The translations under genes were made by a program, and so were the position numbers. From Micromonospora yangpuensis (GTDB lineage: Bacteria > Actinomycetota > Actinomycetes > Mycobacteriales > Micromonosporaceae), in the NCBI RefSeq assembly GCF_900091615.1, contig NZ_FMIA01000002.1, positions 744,001-808,000 of the forward strand: a DNA stretch of 64,000 bases, read 5' to 3'. Below, piece after piece: positions 16,709-40,066 of the stretch. Within the stretch, counting starts at the first letter, position 1. Every line of letters begins with the position of its first letter. The notes under the pieces are model-generated. The model saw only the letters and a program-made list of their open reading frames with translations. It ran no database searches and was not told the origin of the DNA.

Positions 16709-18043
16709 GTGACTGAGCGCATCTCGTCCGTAGAAACGATCGACGTACGGTTTCCCACCTCGCGGCACCGCGACGGGTCGGACGCCATGAACCCGTTCCC
16801 GGACTACTCCGCCGCCTACGTGGTCCTGCGGACATCGGCGGGCGCATGCGGGTACGGCCTGGTCTTCACGGTGGGGCGGGGCACCGAGATCCAGGTCGCG
16901 GCCGTGCGGTCGCTGGCGTCGATGGTGATCGACCGGCCGGTCGACGAGCTGACCGCCGACCCGGGGGCGTTGGCCCGGCGGCTGGTCGGCGACAGCCAGA
17001 TCCGCTGGCTGGGGCCGGAGAAGGGGGTCGTGCACATGGCGGCCGGCGGTCTGGTCAACGCGGTCTGGGACCTCGCCGCGCGGCGGGCCGGCAAGCCACT
17101 GTGGAAGCTCCTCGCCGACCTCACCCCGGAGCAGCTCGTCGCGCAGGTCGACTTCCGCTACCTGCGCGACGCCCTGACCGAGCAGGAGGCGTTGGCCCTG
17201 CTACGGGCCGCCGTCGACGGGCGGGCCGAGCGGGAGCGGCGGTTGCGGACCGAGGGATACCCGGCGTACACCACGACCCCCGGTTGGCTGGGCTACGACG
17301 ACGAGAAGCTGGCCCGGCTCTGCGCGGAGGCGGTGCGGGACGGGTACCGGTTGATCAAGATCAAGGTCGGTGGGAACCTGGCCGACGACGTACGCCGGAT
17401 GGGGATCGCCCGGCGGGCGGTCGGCCCGGACGTCCGGATCGCGGTGGACGCCAACCAGATCTGGGGCGTACCCGAGGCGATCCGGTGGATGCGTGAGCTG
17501 GCCCCGTTCGACCCGTACTGGATCGAGGAGCCGACCTCGCCGGACGACGTGCTCGGGCACGCCGCCGTGCGGAAGGCCCTCGCCCCGGTCCGGGTGGCCA
17601 CCGGCGAGCACGTGCACAACGCGGTGATGTTCAAGCAGCTGCTCCAGGCCGACGCCGTCGACGTGGTGCAGATCGACGCCTGCCGGGTCGCCGGGGTCAA
17701 CGAGAACCTGGCGATCCTGCTGCTCGCGGCGAAGTTCGGGGTGCCGGTCTGCCCGCACGCCGGCGGGGTCGGGCTCTGCGAGCTGGTGCAGCACCTGGCC
17801 ATGTTCGACTTCGTCGCGCTCAGCGGCAGCACCGAGGACCGCGCCATCGAGTACGTCGACCACCTGCACGAGCACTTCACCGACCCGGTACGGGTAAGCG
17901 GCGGCAGGTACCACGCGCCGACCGCCCCGGGTATGAGTGCCGAGATCGTGCCCGCCTCGGTCATCGAGTACCGCTACCCTGACGGGCCGCAGTGGATGCC
18001 GGTGTCGGCCGTGCCGGTCGGGACGGGAGCACCGACGGCGTGA
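16709..18043 (+). CDS. L-fuconate dehydratase (enolase superfamily)
   Basis: 444 residues from GTG at 16709, chosen because AGGAG ends 5 bp before it and the product then starts [28 protein letters not shown], the usual N-terminus. The barrel carries the acid-sugar dehydratase residues: the KxK pair in LIKIKVGG, metal ligands in [15 protein letters not shown] and TGEHVHN, and the catalytic His in [16 protein letters not shown], a run I associate with L-fuconate dehydratases such as Xanthomonas FucD. It converts L-fuconate to 2-keto-3-deoxy-L-fuconate in the non-phosphorylating fucose pathway. The stop overlaps the lactonase start (GTGA). Related sugar acids (for example L-galactonate) are possible alternative substrates. 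Confidence 0.88.
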   Translation: MTERISSVETIDVRFPTSRHRDGSDAMNPFPDYSAAYVVLRTSAGACGYGLVFTVGRGTEIQVAAVRSLASMVIDRPVDELTADPGALARRLVGDSQIRWLGPEKGVVHMAAGGLVNAVWDLAARRAGKPLWKLLADLTPEQLVAQVDFRYLRDALTEQEALALLRAAVDGRAERERRLRTEGYPAYTTTPGWLGYDDEKLARLCAEAVRDGYRLIKIKVGGNLADDVRRMGIARRAVGPDVRIAVDANQIWGVPEAIRWMRELAPFDPYWIEEPTSPDDVLGHAAVRKALAPVRVATGEHVHNAVMFKQLLQADAVDVVQIDACRVAGVNENLAILLLAAKFGVPVCPHAGGVGLCELVQHLAMFDFVALSGSTEDRAIEYVDHLHEHFTDPVRVSGGRYHAPTAPGMSAEIVPASVIEYRYPDGPQWMPVSAVPVGTGAPTA

Positions 18044-18915
18044 TCATCGACGCGCACCACCACCTGTGGTTGCCGGAGCGTGGCTACGACTGGCTCGACG
18101 CGCCCGAGGTGGCCGCCATCCGCCGCCCGTTCACCCCGGCGGACCTGACCGCCGAGCTCACCGCGGCCGGGGTCACCGGCACCGTGCTGGTCGAGGGCGG
18201 TCGTTGCCACCCCGACGAGGCGGCGGAGTTCCTCGGCTACGCCGCCGACACCCCGCCGATCCTCGGGGTGGTGGCCTGGCTCGACGTCGCCGCCGGGGAC
18301 GTGGCCGCCACCATCGGGCGCTACCGCCGGCTGCGCGGGGGCGAGCTGCTGGTCGGGGTACGCGCCCAGGTGCAGGGCGAGGCGGACCCGGACTACCTCG
18401 ACCGGCCCGACGTACGGCGTGGGCTGGCCGAGATCGGTGCCGCCGGCCTGGTCTTCGACCTGGTGATCCGGGCCGACCAGTTGCCGGCGGCGGCGCGGGC
18501 GGCGCGGGCCGTGCCCGAGCTCCGGTTCGTCCTCGACCACCTGGGCAAACCCCGCATCGACGAGGGTGCGGCGGGCCTGCGCCGGTGGCGGGACCCGTTC
18601 GCCGCGCTGGCCGCCAACCCCAACGTCACCGGCAAGCTCTCCGGGCTGGTCACCGAGGCCCGGCCGGACTGGACGCCGGCGGACCTCCGGCCGTTCGTCG
18701 AGGTGGCGGTCGAGGAGTTCGGCGCCCATCGTCTGATGTTTGGCTCCGACTGGCCGGTCTGCCTGCTCAGGTCGGACTACCCGGGGGTGCTCCGGACGCT
18801 GACCGCCGCGTTGCCGGCACTGCCGGCCGAGCAGCGGCACGAGATCTTCGCCGGCACCGCCGTGCGCACCTACCAGCTGCGGGTCGACCGGCCCGCCCCG
18901 GTGGCATCGGAATGA
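18040..18915 (+). CDS. Amidohydrolase-family lactonase, probably L-fucono-lactonase
   Basis: 291 residues. GTG at 18040 overlaps the dehydratase stop and gives the N-terminus [20 protein letters not shown]. The HxH metal motif sits within the first eight residues, as in the amidohydrolase-2 family of sugar lactonases; a longer frame from 17992 would bury it. Further motifs are [29 protein letters not shown] and [12 protein letters not shown], containing the expected His and Asp ligands. It should hydrolyse L-fuconolactone, made by a fucose dehydrogenase, to L-fuconate, the substrate of the gene just upstream. The substrate is inferred from context; the family is clear. Confidence 0.85.
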   Translation: MIIDAHHHLWLPERGYDWLDAPEVAAIRRPFTPADLTAELTAAGVTGTVLVEGGRCHPDEAAEFLGYAADTPPILGVVAWLDVAAGDVAATIGRYRRLRGGELLVGVRAQVQGEADPDYLDRPDVRRGLAEIGAAGLVFDLVIRADQLPAAARAARAVPELRFVLDHLGKPRIDEGAAGLRRWRDPFAALAANPNVTGKLSGLVTEARPDWTPADLRPFVEVAVEEFGAHRLMFGSDWPVCLLRSDYPGVLRTLTAALPALPAEQRHEIFAGTAVRTYQLRVDRPAPVASE

Positions 18916-18932
18916 CGGTCACCGCCGTGCGG

Positions 18933-19628
18933 TCAGCCACCGGCCGCCTGCGCGGCGAGCACCGTACGCAACCACGCCTCACTGGTGTTGACGTGCATCA
19001 ACGCGGTGGCGTGGGCGAGCAGCTGGTCGCGCGAGCGCAGCGCGAGGTAGATCGCGTGGTGTTCGTCGATGGTCTTGTGCGCCGCGTTGCCCTCGATCAA
19101 CCCGCGCCAGACCCGGGCCCGCAAGGTACGGCTGGACAACCCGTCCAGCAGCGAGGTGAGGGTCTCGTTGCCGGTGGTCGCGACGACCGTGTGGTGGAAG
19201 GCCGTGTCGAAGCGGATCAACTGCTCGGCGTCGTCGGCCGCGGCCCGCATGTCCTCCAGGATCCGGCTCAGCTCGTCCAGCTCGACGTCGGTCATCCGCA
19301 GCGCCGCCAAGCCGGTGGCCACCGGCTCCAGCATCCGGCGGACCTCCATCACCTCCAGCAGGGTGTCGTCGCGCAGCAGCTCCACCGCGACGCCCAGGCC
19401 CTCCAGGAGCAGCCGGGGGGCGAGGCTGGTGACGTACGTCCCGTCACCGCGGCGTACGTCGAGCACCCGGGCCGACTCGAGCACCTTGACCGCCTCCCGG
19501 ACCCCGCTGCGGGACAGCCCCATCTGGGCGGCCAGCTGCGGCTCCGGTGGCAGTCGCGTGCCGGGTGGCAGCTCGCCGCTCTGGATCATGCTGCGGATCC
19601 GCGCGATCGCGTCGTCGGTCAGTGCCAT
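18933..19628 (-). CDS. GntR regulator, FadR/FCD subfamily, probable fucose-locus repressor
   Basis: 231 residues from ATG at 19628, preceded by AAGGGGG; a GTG at 19709 in the same frame would add a basic, poorly conserved stretch. Residues 1-70 are the winged HTH (IARIRSMIQSGELPPGTRLPPEPQLAAQMGLSRSGVREAV). Residues about 85-220 are the helical FCD ligand domain with metal-ligand positions in FDTAFHHTVVATTGN and DEHHAIYLALRSRD. FCD proteins sense sugar acids or other carboxylates, so fuconate or 2-keto-3-deoxyfuconate is a reasonable effector. It sits inside the locus, divergent from the dehydrogenase gene, and a motif in that promoter recurs before the fucosidase. Confidence 0.88.
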   Translation of the reverse strand: MALTDDAIARIRSMIQSGELPPGTRLPPEPQLAAQMGLSRSGVREAVKVLESARVLDVRRGDGTYVTSLAPRLLLEGLGVAVELLRDDTLLEVMEVRRMLEPVATGLAALRMTDVELDELSRILEDMRAAADDAEQLIRFDTAFHHTVVATTGNETLTSLLDGLSSRTLRARVWRGLIEGNAAHKTIDEHHAIYLALRSRDQLLAHATALMHVNTSEAWLRTVLAAQAAGG

Positions 19629-19707
19629 CCGGGCCCCCTTCTCCGCGGGCCGTCGAGCGCCGTCGCGACGGGCCCGCCGCCAGTGACCGGCAACGGCGGC
19701 CCTGACC

Positions 19708-19727
19708 AATATAGAGACATCGGACGT
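19708..19727 (-). promoter_or_regulatory. Regulator promoter element with operator candidate
   Basis: On the minus strand ACGTCCGATGTCT (19727-19715) directly abuts TATATT (19713-19708), a good -10 for the GntR gene. The site matches 10921-10933 at 12 of 13 positions, suggesting autoregulation and joint control with the fucosidase operon. A looser copy, GTCAGGGATGTCC, lies at 19736-19748 nearer the dehydrogenase start. Confidence 0.5.
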
Positions 19728-19771
19728 TTGTTGTCGTCAGGGATGTCCCGCGACCTGACCGAGGAGCCCAG

Positions 19772-20797
19772 GTGAACCGCAGCGCGCACTACGTCGGCCC
19801 GCACACCTTCGTCGTCGAGGAGACCGCCGAGGTGCCGCCCGGCCCCGGCCAGGTACGCATCGACGTGGCGTACACCGGGATCTGCGGCACCGACCTGCAC
19901 ATCGCGCACGGCGCGATGGACCAGCGGGTGACGGTGCCGGCGGTGATCGGCCACGAGATGTCCGGCCGGATCGCCGAGCTCGGCCCGGACGTCCAAGGCC
20001 ACCGGGTGGGTGATCCGGTGACCGTGCTGCCGCTGGACTGGTGCGGCGAGTGCCCCGCCTGCCGCGCCGGCCACACCCACATCTGCCACCGGCTCAACTT
20101 CGTCGGCATCGACTCGCCCGGCTCCATGCAGCACTCCTGGACGGTGCCGGCCCGGATCCTGGTGCCGTTGCCGGCGGAGCTGCCGCTGGCCCACGCCGCG
20201 CTTGTCGAGCCGACCGCGGTGGCCGTGCACGACGTACGACGTTCCCGGCTGGCCGCCGGCGAACACGCGGTGGTGATCGGGGCCGGCCCGGTCGGCCTGC
20301 TCATCGCCACGGTCGCCCAGGCCACCGGTGCCGTGGTCACCGTGCTGGAGCTCGACAAGGGTCGCCGGGACCTCGCCGCCGACCTCGGGCTGCGCACCCT
20401 GGACCCGGCGGCGGTCGACGTCGCCGAGCAGGTCCGGGAGGCCACCGGGGGTGCCGGGGCCGACGTGGTCTTCGAGGTGTCCGGCTCGGCGGCCGGGGTC
20501 CGGACCGCCACCGACCTGCTCGCCGTACGCGGCCGGCTGGTCGTGGTGGCGATCCATCCCACCCCGCGCGAGGTGGACCTGCACCGGGTCTTCTGGCGGG
20601 AACTGGAGTTGATCGGGGTACGGGTCTACCAGAGCGAGGACTACACCGAGGCGGTCCGGCTGGTCCACGGTGGTCAGGTGCCCGCCGAGCGGCTCATCTC
20701 CCGGATCGTGCCGCTGGACGACGTGGCCCAGGCCTTCGTGGCCCTCGCCGCCGGTGGTGACGTGAAGGTGCTCGTCGACTGTGGAGGTAATCCGTGA
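19772..20797 (+). CDS. Zinc-dependent alcohol/polyol dehydrogenase (MDR family)
   Basis: 341 residues, GTG start after GAGGAG. Catalytic zinc ligands are visible in YTGICGTDLH and VIGHEMSGRI. Structural zinc cysteines are in WCGECPACRAGHTHIC, and the NAD-binding Rossmann motif is VIGAGPVGLLIA. The family includes sorbitol, threonine and sugar-acid dehydrogenases. In this locus two oxidations need an enzyme: L-fucose to its lactone, and 2-keto-3-deoxy-L-fuconate at C4. This protein and the SDR that follows, whose start overlaps its stop, could take one each. I cannot tell which from sequence. Transcription diverges from the GntR regulator over a shared operator candidate. Confidence 0.82.
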   Translation: MNRSAHYVGPHTFVVEETAEVPPGPGQVRIDVAYTGICGTDLHIAHGAMDQRVTVPAVIGHEMSGRIAELGPDVQGHRVGDPVTVLPLDWCGECPACRAGHTHICHRLNFVGIDSPGSMQHSWTVPARILVPLPAELPLAHAALVEPTAVAVHDVRRSRLAAGEHAVVIGAGPVGLLIATVAQATGAVVTVLELDKGRRDLAADLGLRTLDPAAVDVAEQVREATGGAGADVVFEVSGSAAGVRTATDLLAVRGRLVVVAIHPTPREVDLHRVFWRELELIGVRVYQSEDYTEAVRLVHGGQVPAERLISRIVPLDDVAQAFVALAAGGDVKVLVDCGGNP

Positions 20798-21555
20798 ACC
20801 CGTTCGACCTCAGCGGCCGGTTGGCCGTGGTGACCGGCTGCCGGCGGGGCATCGGCCTGGCGATGGCCGAGGCCCTGGCGGCGGCCGGCGCCGACGTGAT
20901 CGGGGTCAGTGCGGAGCTGGAGGAGGAGGGCAGCGAGGTCGCGCGGCGGGTGGCCGCCCAGGGGCGCACGTTCGTGGCGTACCGGGCGGACCTGTCGGAC
21001 CGGGCCGCCGTCCGCGCGCTCGCCGGCTGGCTCGGCCAGCGGGACCGGCCGGTCGACATCCTGGTCAACAATGCCGGCACGATCCGTCGGGCACCGGCGG
21101 TCGAGCACACCGACACCGACTGGGAGCACGTCCTGGAGGTCGACCTCACCGCGCCCTTCGTGCTCTCCCGCGAGATCGGCCGGGACATGGTCCGGCGCGG
21201 CACCGGGAAGATCATCTTCACCGCGTCCATGCTGAGCTTCCAGGGGGGTGTCACCGTGCCCGGTTACGCCGCGGCCAAGTCCGGGATCGCCGGGCTGACC
21301 CGGGCGCTGGCCAACGAGTGGGCACCGCACGGGGTGAACGTCAACGCGATCGCGCCCGGCTACATCGGCACCGACAACACCCGTGCCCTGCGGGACCAGC
21401 CGGACCGCAACCGGGCGATCCTGGAGCGGATCCCGGCCGGGCGGTGGGGTAGCCCCGAGGATCTGGCCGGGGTCACCGTCTTCCTCGCCTCCGACGCCGC
21501 CGCCTACGTGCACGGCGCGGTGATCCCGGTCGACGGCGGATGGCTCGCCCGCTGA
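20794..21555 (+). CDS. SDR oxidoreductase, probably 2-keto-3-deoxy-L-fuconate dehydrogenase
   Basis: 253 residues. GTG at 20794 overlaps the upstream stop and is preceded by GGAGGT. The cofactor motif is TGCRRGIGLAMAEAL (TGxxxGIG), then NNAGTIRRAP. The catalytic Ser is in FTASMLSFQGG and the YxxxK in GYAAAKSGIAGL, and it closes with VDGGWLAR. It resembles KduD-type 2-deoxy-D-gluconate and 2-keto-3-deoxy-sugar-acid dehydrogenases, the class used in the Xanthomonas fucose pathway. The product, 2,4-diketo-3-deoxy-L-fuconate, would need a fumarylacetoacetate-hydrolase-type enzyme to give pyruvate and lactate, and none is encoded in the window. Confidence 0.85.
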   Translation: MNPFDLSGRLAVVTGCRRGIGLAMAEALAAAGADVIGVSAELEEEGSEVARRVAAQGRTFVAYRADLSDRAAVRALAGWLGQRDRPVDILVNNAGTIRRAPAVEHTDTDWEHVLEVDLTAPFVLSREIGRDMVRRGTGKIIFTASMLSFQGGVTVPGYAAAKSGIAGLTRALANEWAPHGVNVNAIAPGYIGTDNTRALRDQPDRNRAILERIPAGRWGSPEDLAGVTVFLASDAAAYVHGAVIPVDGGWLAR

Positions 21556-21600
21556 CCCACCCCCCGACGCCCCCGGCCAGACCGGCCGAGGGTGAGGGAG

Positions 21601-21684
21601 GTAAGGAAGGGCCCCTTCTTAACGGCCGACGGTGAGCGGGGTGACCCGCTCTACCGAAAGCGTTAACAAGGGGCCCTTCCTTAC
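21601..21684. repeat. 24-bp near-perfect inverted repeat between convergent genes
   Basis: Left arm 21601-21624 and right arm 21661-21684 are reverse complements at 23 of 24 positions (core AAGGGGCCCTTCCTTAC), with a 36-bp spacer. Each arm also has a GGGCCC centre. The TAA stop of the PepSY gene (21681-21683) lies inside the right arm. It could act as a bidirectional terminator or be a dispersed palindromic element; similar GGGGCCCTT elements are, to my knowledge, common in Micromonospora genomes. Confidence 0.85.
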
Positions 21685-23126
21685 GCGGGGGCGTGGCGGT
21701 GGCGTCGGCGGGCGAGTAGACCGAGGACCACGTCGACGACGAGGAAGCCCAGCAGGGTGACGCCGAACCAGGGCAACGCCCACCCGAGCGCCGCCACCAC
21801 CGGTACGCCGACCAGCAGCGCCCACCACGGCAGATCCCGTACGCCACCCCGGGCGGGCGGGGTGCCGAGCGCGGCACGGCGGTCGGACCGGGTGGGCCGG
21901 CGCTGCCACCACATGCGGTAGCCCCAGACGATCACGCAGAGCAGACCGATGGCGAGCGCGGCCAACAGCACCTGGTTGACCGGGCCGAACAGCTGACCCA
22001 TGTGCGCCTGGATGCCGAGGCTGCTGAGCTGGGCCAGTAGCGGCCAGTCGGCGAAGTCGCTGCGGTCGACCACGGTGCCGGTGGCCGGGTCGACGGCGAT
22101 CCGGTCCAGCCTGACCGGCCAGGTGTTGTCGTTCTGGTTGACCACCCACGCGCTGCCGGACTCCTCGGCCGGGGTGATCTCCACCGGACCGTTCAGACCG
22201 GTGTCCCGGGCGACCGCGAGGACCCGTTCGTAGCTGGCCGGCTCCGCCGCCGTCGTCGGGGCCGGACCGCCGTGCCCCTGGTGTTCCCCGCCCCCGGCGG
22301 CCGGCGGGACGCCGTCGAGTCCGGTGGCGACGGCCGGGCGGCTGGCCGACAGCGCGTCCAACCCGGCGCTGAAGTTCGCCCCGGCGAAGCGGGACCAGGT
22401 CAGGCCGGTGACCGACAGGAAGAGCAGCCCGACGGCGAGCCAGACGCCCGTGGTGGCGTGCCAACCCCGCGTCCGTCGGACCCCCTTGCCGGCGGAGAGG
22501 TCCGGCACGAGCAGGTGCTTCATCCGGGTACGGGAGGTGGCGCGGCGACGCCACCACAGGACCACGCCGCCGAGGGCGAGGACCCACAGCCAGCTGGCCG
22601 CGATCTCGGAGTAGTGCCTGCCGAACTCGCCCAGCTGCAGGTTGCGGTGCAGGTCGTCCAGCCAGGTGCTGGCCGGGGTGTACCCGAACCAGGTGGTCAG
22701 CTGCCCCTTCACCTCGCCGGTGTACGGGTCGACGTAGACGGTGTGCTGCCGGTCGTCGGTCAGGTCGGGTTGGGAGAACGTGACCCTGGTGGTCTGCTCG
22801 TCGGTGCCGATCGCCACGGTGGCGATGGTGCCGTCGGGGTGCGCGGCGCGGGCGGCGGCGACCTGCTCGGCCAGCGGCTTCGGCTGCTCACCGACGGCGG
22901 CGACGGTGAGCTGGTCGCCGTAGAGGATCCGGTCCACCTGGGGGCTGACCGTGTAGGCCAGCCCGGTCAGCGCGGCGACCACCAGGAACGGAGCGACCAG
23001 CACCCCGGCGTAGAAGTGCAACCGGACCAGCAGGGCCGCCCACGGCGCGGGCCGGCGCACCGGGCGAGCGGGGTCGCCGTTGGCGGGCGGGTTCGGTGTG
23101 GGATCGACCAGTTCGGTCACGGACAT
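21681..23126 (-). CDS. PepSY-associated transmembrane protein (PiuB-like)
   Basis: 481 residues, ATG at 23126 with GGAG 7 bp upstream. Four or so membrane helices occur: the first in HFYAGVLVAPFLVVAALTGLAYTV, others around WLWVLALGGVVLWW, WLAVGLLFLSVTGLTW and VLLAALAIGLLCVIVWGYRMW. Two PepSY-type extracytoplasmic regions lie between them (HTVYVDPYTGEVKGQLTTWF; IAVDPATGTVVDRSDF). His residues in LVRLHFYAG, LDDLHRNLQLGEFGRH and WHATTGVW suggest a haem- or metal-handling role. Members of this family are often iron-regulated and implicated in siderophore-iron reduction. No iron box is apparent upstream. Its stop codon is provided by the inverted repeat. Confidence 0.85.
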   Translation of the reverse strand: MSVTELVDPTPNPPANGDPARPVRRPAPWAALLVRLHFYAGVLVAPFLVVAALTGLAYTVSPQVDRILYGDQLTVAAVGEQPKPLAEQVAAARAAHPDGTIATVAIGTDEQTTRVTFSQPDLTDDRQHTVYVDPYTGEVKGQLTTWFGYTPASTWLDDLHRNLQLGEFGRHYSEIAASWLWVLALGGVVLWWRRRATSRTRMKHLLVPDLSAGKGVRRTRGWHATTGVWLAVGLLFLSVTGLTWSRFAGANFSAGLDALSASRPAVATGLDGVPPAAGGGEHQGHGGPAPTTAAEPASYERVLAVARDTGLNGPVEITPAEESGSAWVVNQNDNTWPVRLDRIAVDPATGTVVDRSDFADWPLLAQLSSLGIQAHMGQLFGPVNQVLLAALAIGLLCVIVWGYRMWWQRRPTRSDRRAALGTPPARGGVRDLPWWALLVGVPVVAALGWALPWFGVTLLGFLVVDVVLGLLARRRHRHAPA

Positions 23127-23466
23127 GGACTACTCCGATCGGAAGGCGGTGCTGCGCAGGTGGCGGTGTCCAGCTGCGGGCACCGTCTCCCGGTCGAGTA
23201 GTCGGGCACGGTCCCGGACAAGTTCCCGTCCCGGTGCCGCCACAACGGGAAACCGCCAGACATCGACGCAGCTCAGGCCGGCTCTCTGGCGGCAGGCCCC
23301 GGTTCTGCCCTGGCGATGCCGGGCGGTGTCGGGCAGACTGGCGAGGCCCTGACATTTACCGGCGACGATCAGACGACGCGTGCGTACATTGAGGTGAATC
23401 GGTGGGGAGAGTCCTCCGCTTGGCGTTGGTGACCGCAACTACGAACCGGCGGGTGGGGGAACCGGA
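23127..23466. other. 340-bp divergent intergenic region, PepSY gene / MFS-synthetase operon
   Basis: This should hold the promoters of both divergent units. TACATT at 23385-23390 (+) could be a -10, but no good -35 stands 16-18 bp before it. I see no regulator palindrome, iron box or terminator. The leader before the exporter and the 15-kb synthetase otherwise has nothing I recognise. Confidence 0.4.
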
Positions 23467-24789
23467 GTGACCCGGGGTGCCGCCGGGTCCCGACAGCTGG
23501 CCCTCTTCCGGGCGCTGGTCGTCGGCACCTCGGCCGCGACCTTCGGCAGCTACCTGAACATGGTGGCGCTGAACCTCTTCGTCTACCAGGCGACCGGCAG
23601 CGCGTGGCAGACCGGGGTCTTCATGGCCCTGCGCCTCGGTGCCGGCGTCGTCGCGGGTCTGGTCGGCGGGCTGGTGACGGTCCGGCTGCCCCGCCGCCCG
23701 GTGCTGGTCCTGTGTGACCTGGGTCAGGCGACCACGCTGCTGGTGTTGGCGCTCGCCGGGCAGCAGACCCGGATCGGCCTGCTGCCGGTGGTGGCCGTGC
23801 TGACCGGGCTGCTCAGCACCACGAGTTCGGTGCTGCTGCGCAGCAGTGTGCCGGACCTGGTGGGCGACGAGCACCGGATCGACGCCAACGGGCTGCTGGT
23901 GACCGGCCGGGCGGTGGCGACGGCGTTGGGGTTCGCCGCGGGTGGACTGCTGGTCGGCTGGCTCGGTTACGGGCCGGTCTTCCTGGTCACCGCCGGTGCC
24001 TTCGCCTTCTCGGCGACGATGCTGGGCGTCCTGCCGCTGCGGTTTCCCCGTCGCCGCAGCTCCATCGTGGAGGGTACGTCCCCGCCGACCGGCAAGGCCG
24101 ACGGCGGAACCGGCCGGCGGTGGCGCGGGCAGGTGGTCGTCGGGGTGCTGGCCGCCGCGCCGACGGTGTCGGTCATCCTCGCCGTCCGGGCGGTCGACGC
24201 GTTGGGGTCCGCCTCGCACAACGTCGGCATGCCGGTCTACGCCACCCAGATCCAGCCCGCCGACCCGGCCGGCTTCGTCGGCAACTTCTTCGCGGTCTGG
24301 GCGGTGGGGCTGTTCGCCGCGCACCAGGTGATCAAGGGGATCCGGCGGCGTACCAGCGGTCTCGACGATCCGCACCGCAGCGAACTGGCCTTCATCGTCG
24401 GTACCTGCCTGATGTCGGCGGCCTTCGTGGCGGCCTTCGCCGGCATCGGGCAGCCGTGGGTCCTGGTGGTGGCCCTGGTCGCCGGCCTGGCCGACGGCTT
24501 CACCGAGATCACCTACACCACCCGGGTGCAGGCGGAACCCGATCCGCGTCGGGGCTACTTCTTCGGGCTCACCGCGATGGCCGAGAACGGTGGCCTGGGG
24601 CTGGGCATGCTGCTGGCCGCCGCGCTGCTGGAGGTGTGGCGGCCGATCCAGGTGGCCGGCGTGATGCACGGCGCCGTCGTGCTGCTGGCCGTCGTCGTGG
24701 CGGTGGGCGTCACGGTCGGCCGACGCAGGGCGGGACCCGCCGCCGAGCAACCGGATCCGGCCGTGCGGCCACAGCAGAGCAGGAGGTGA
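23467..24789 (+). CDS. MFS transporter, probable product exporter of the synthetase
   Basis: 440 residues from GTG at 23467, after GGGGGAACCGGA. There are about 12 hydrophobic segments (ATFGSYLNMVALNLFVYQATGSAW at the start, VVLLAVVVAVGVTVG at the end), and the loop between helices 2 and 3 has GGLVTVRLPRRPVLVLCD, the MFS signature region. The fold is of the MFS_3/EntS-like drug and siderophore exporter class. Only 3 bp separate its stop from the GTG of the giant synthetase, with AGGAGG in the last codons. Co-expression is therefore almost certain, and export of, or resistance to, the product is the natural role. The substrate is inferred. Confidence 0.83.
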   Translation: MTRGAAGSRQLALFRALVVGTSAATFGSYLNMVALNLFVYQATGSAWQTGVFMALRLGAGVVAGLVGGLVTVRLPRRPVLVLCDLGQATTLLVLALAGQQTRIGLLPVVAVLTGLLSTTSSVLLRSSVPDLVGDEHRIDANGLLVTGRAVATALGFAAGGLLVGWLGYGPVFLVTAGAFAFSATMLGVLPLRFPRRRSSIVEGTSPPTGKADGGTGRRWRGQVVVGVLAAAPTVSVILAVRAVDALGSASHNVGMPVYATQIQPADPAGFVGNFFAVWAVGLFAAHQVIKGIRRRTSGLDDPHRSELAFIVGTCLMSAAFVAAFAGIGQPWVLVVALVAGLADGFTEITYTTRVQAEPDPRRGYFFGLTAMAENGGLGLGMLLAAALLEVWRPIQVAGVMHGAVVLLAVVVAVGVTVGRRRAGPAAEQPDPAVRPQQSRR

Positions 24790-24792
24790 CCG

Positions 24793-40017
<15,225 letters not shown>

Positions 40018-40019
40018 CG

Positions 40020-40055
40020 GGGGCGGCCGGACCGGTCATCCGGTCCGGCCGCCCC
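40020..40055. terminator. Strong bidirectional terminator between synthetase and PA14 gene
   Basis: Perfect 16-bp stem GGGGCGGCCGGACCGG (40020-40035) with its reverse complement at 40040-40055 and a TCAT loop. It lies 3 bp after the synthetase stop and 12 bp from the stop of the convergent gene. Confidence 0.85.
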
Positions 40056-40066
40056 GGTGCGTGCGG

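Noticed and set aside
23268..23278. AGACATCGACG, similar to the fucose-locus operator on the minus strand.
   Set aside because: It departs from the GTC-N-GATGTC core by a deletion and lies before unrelated genes.
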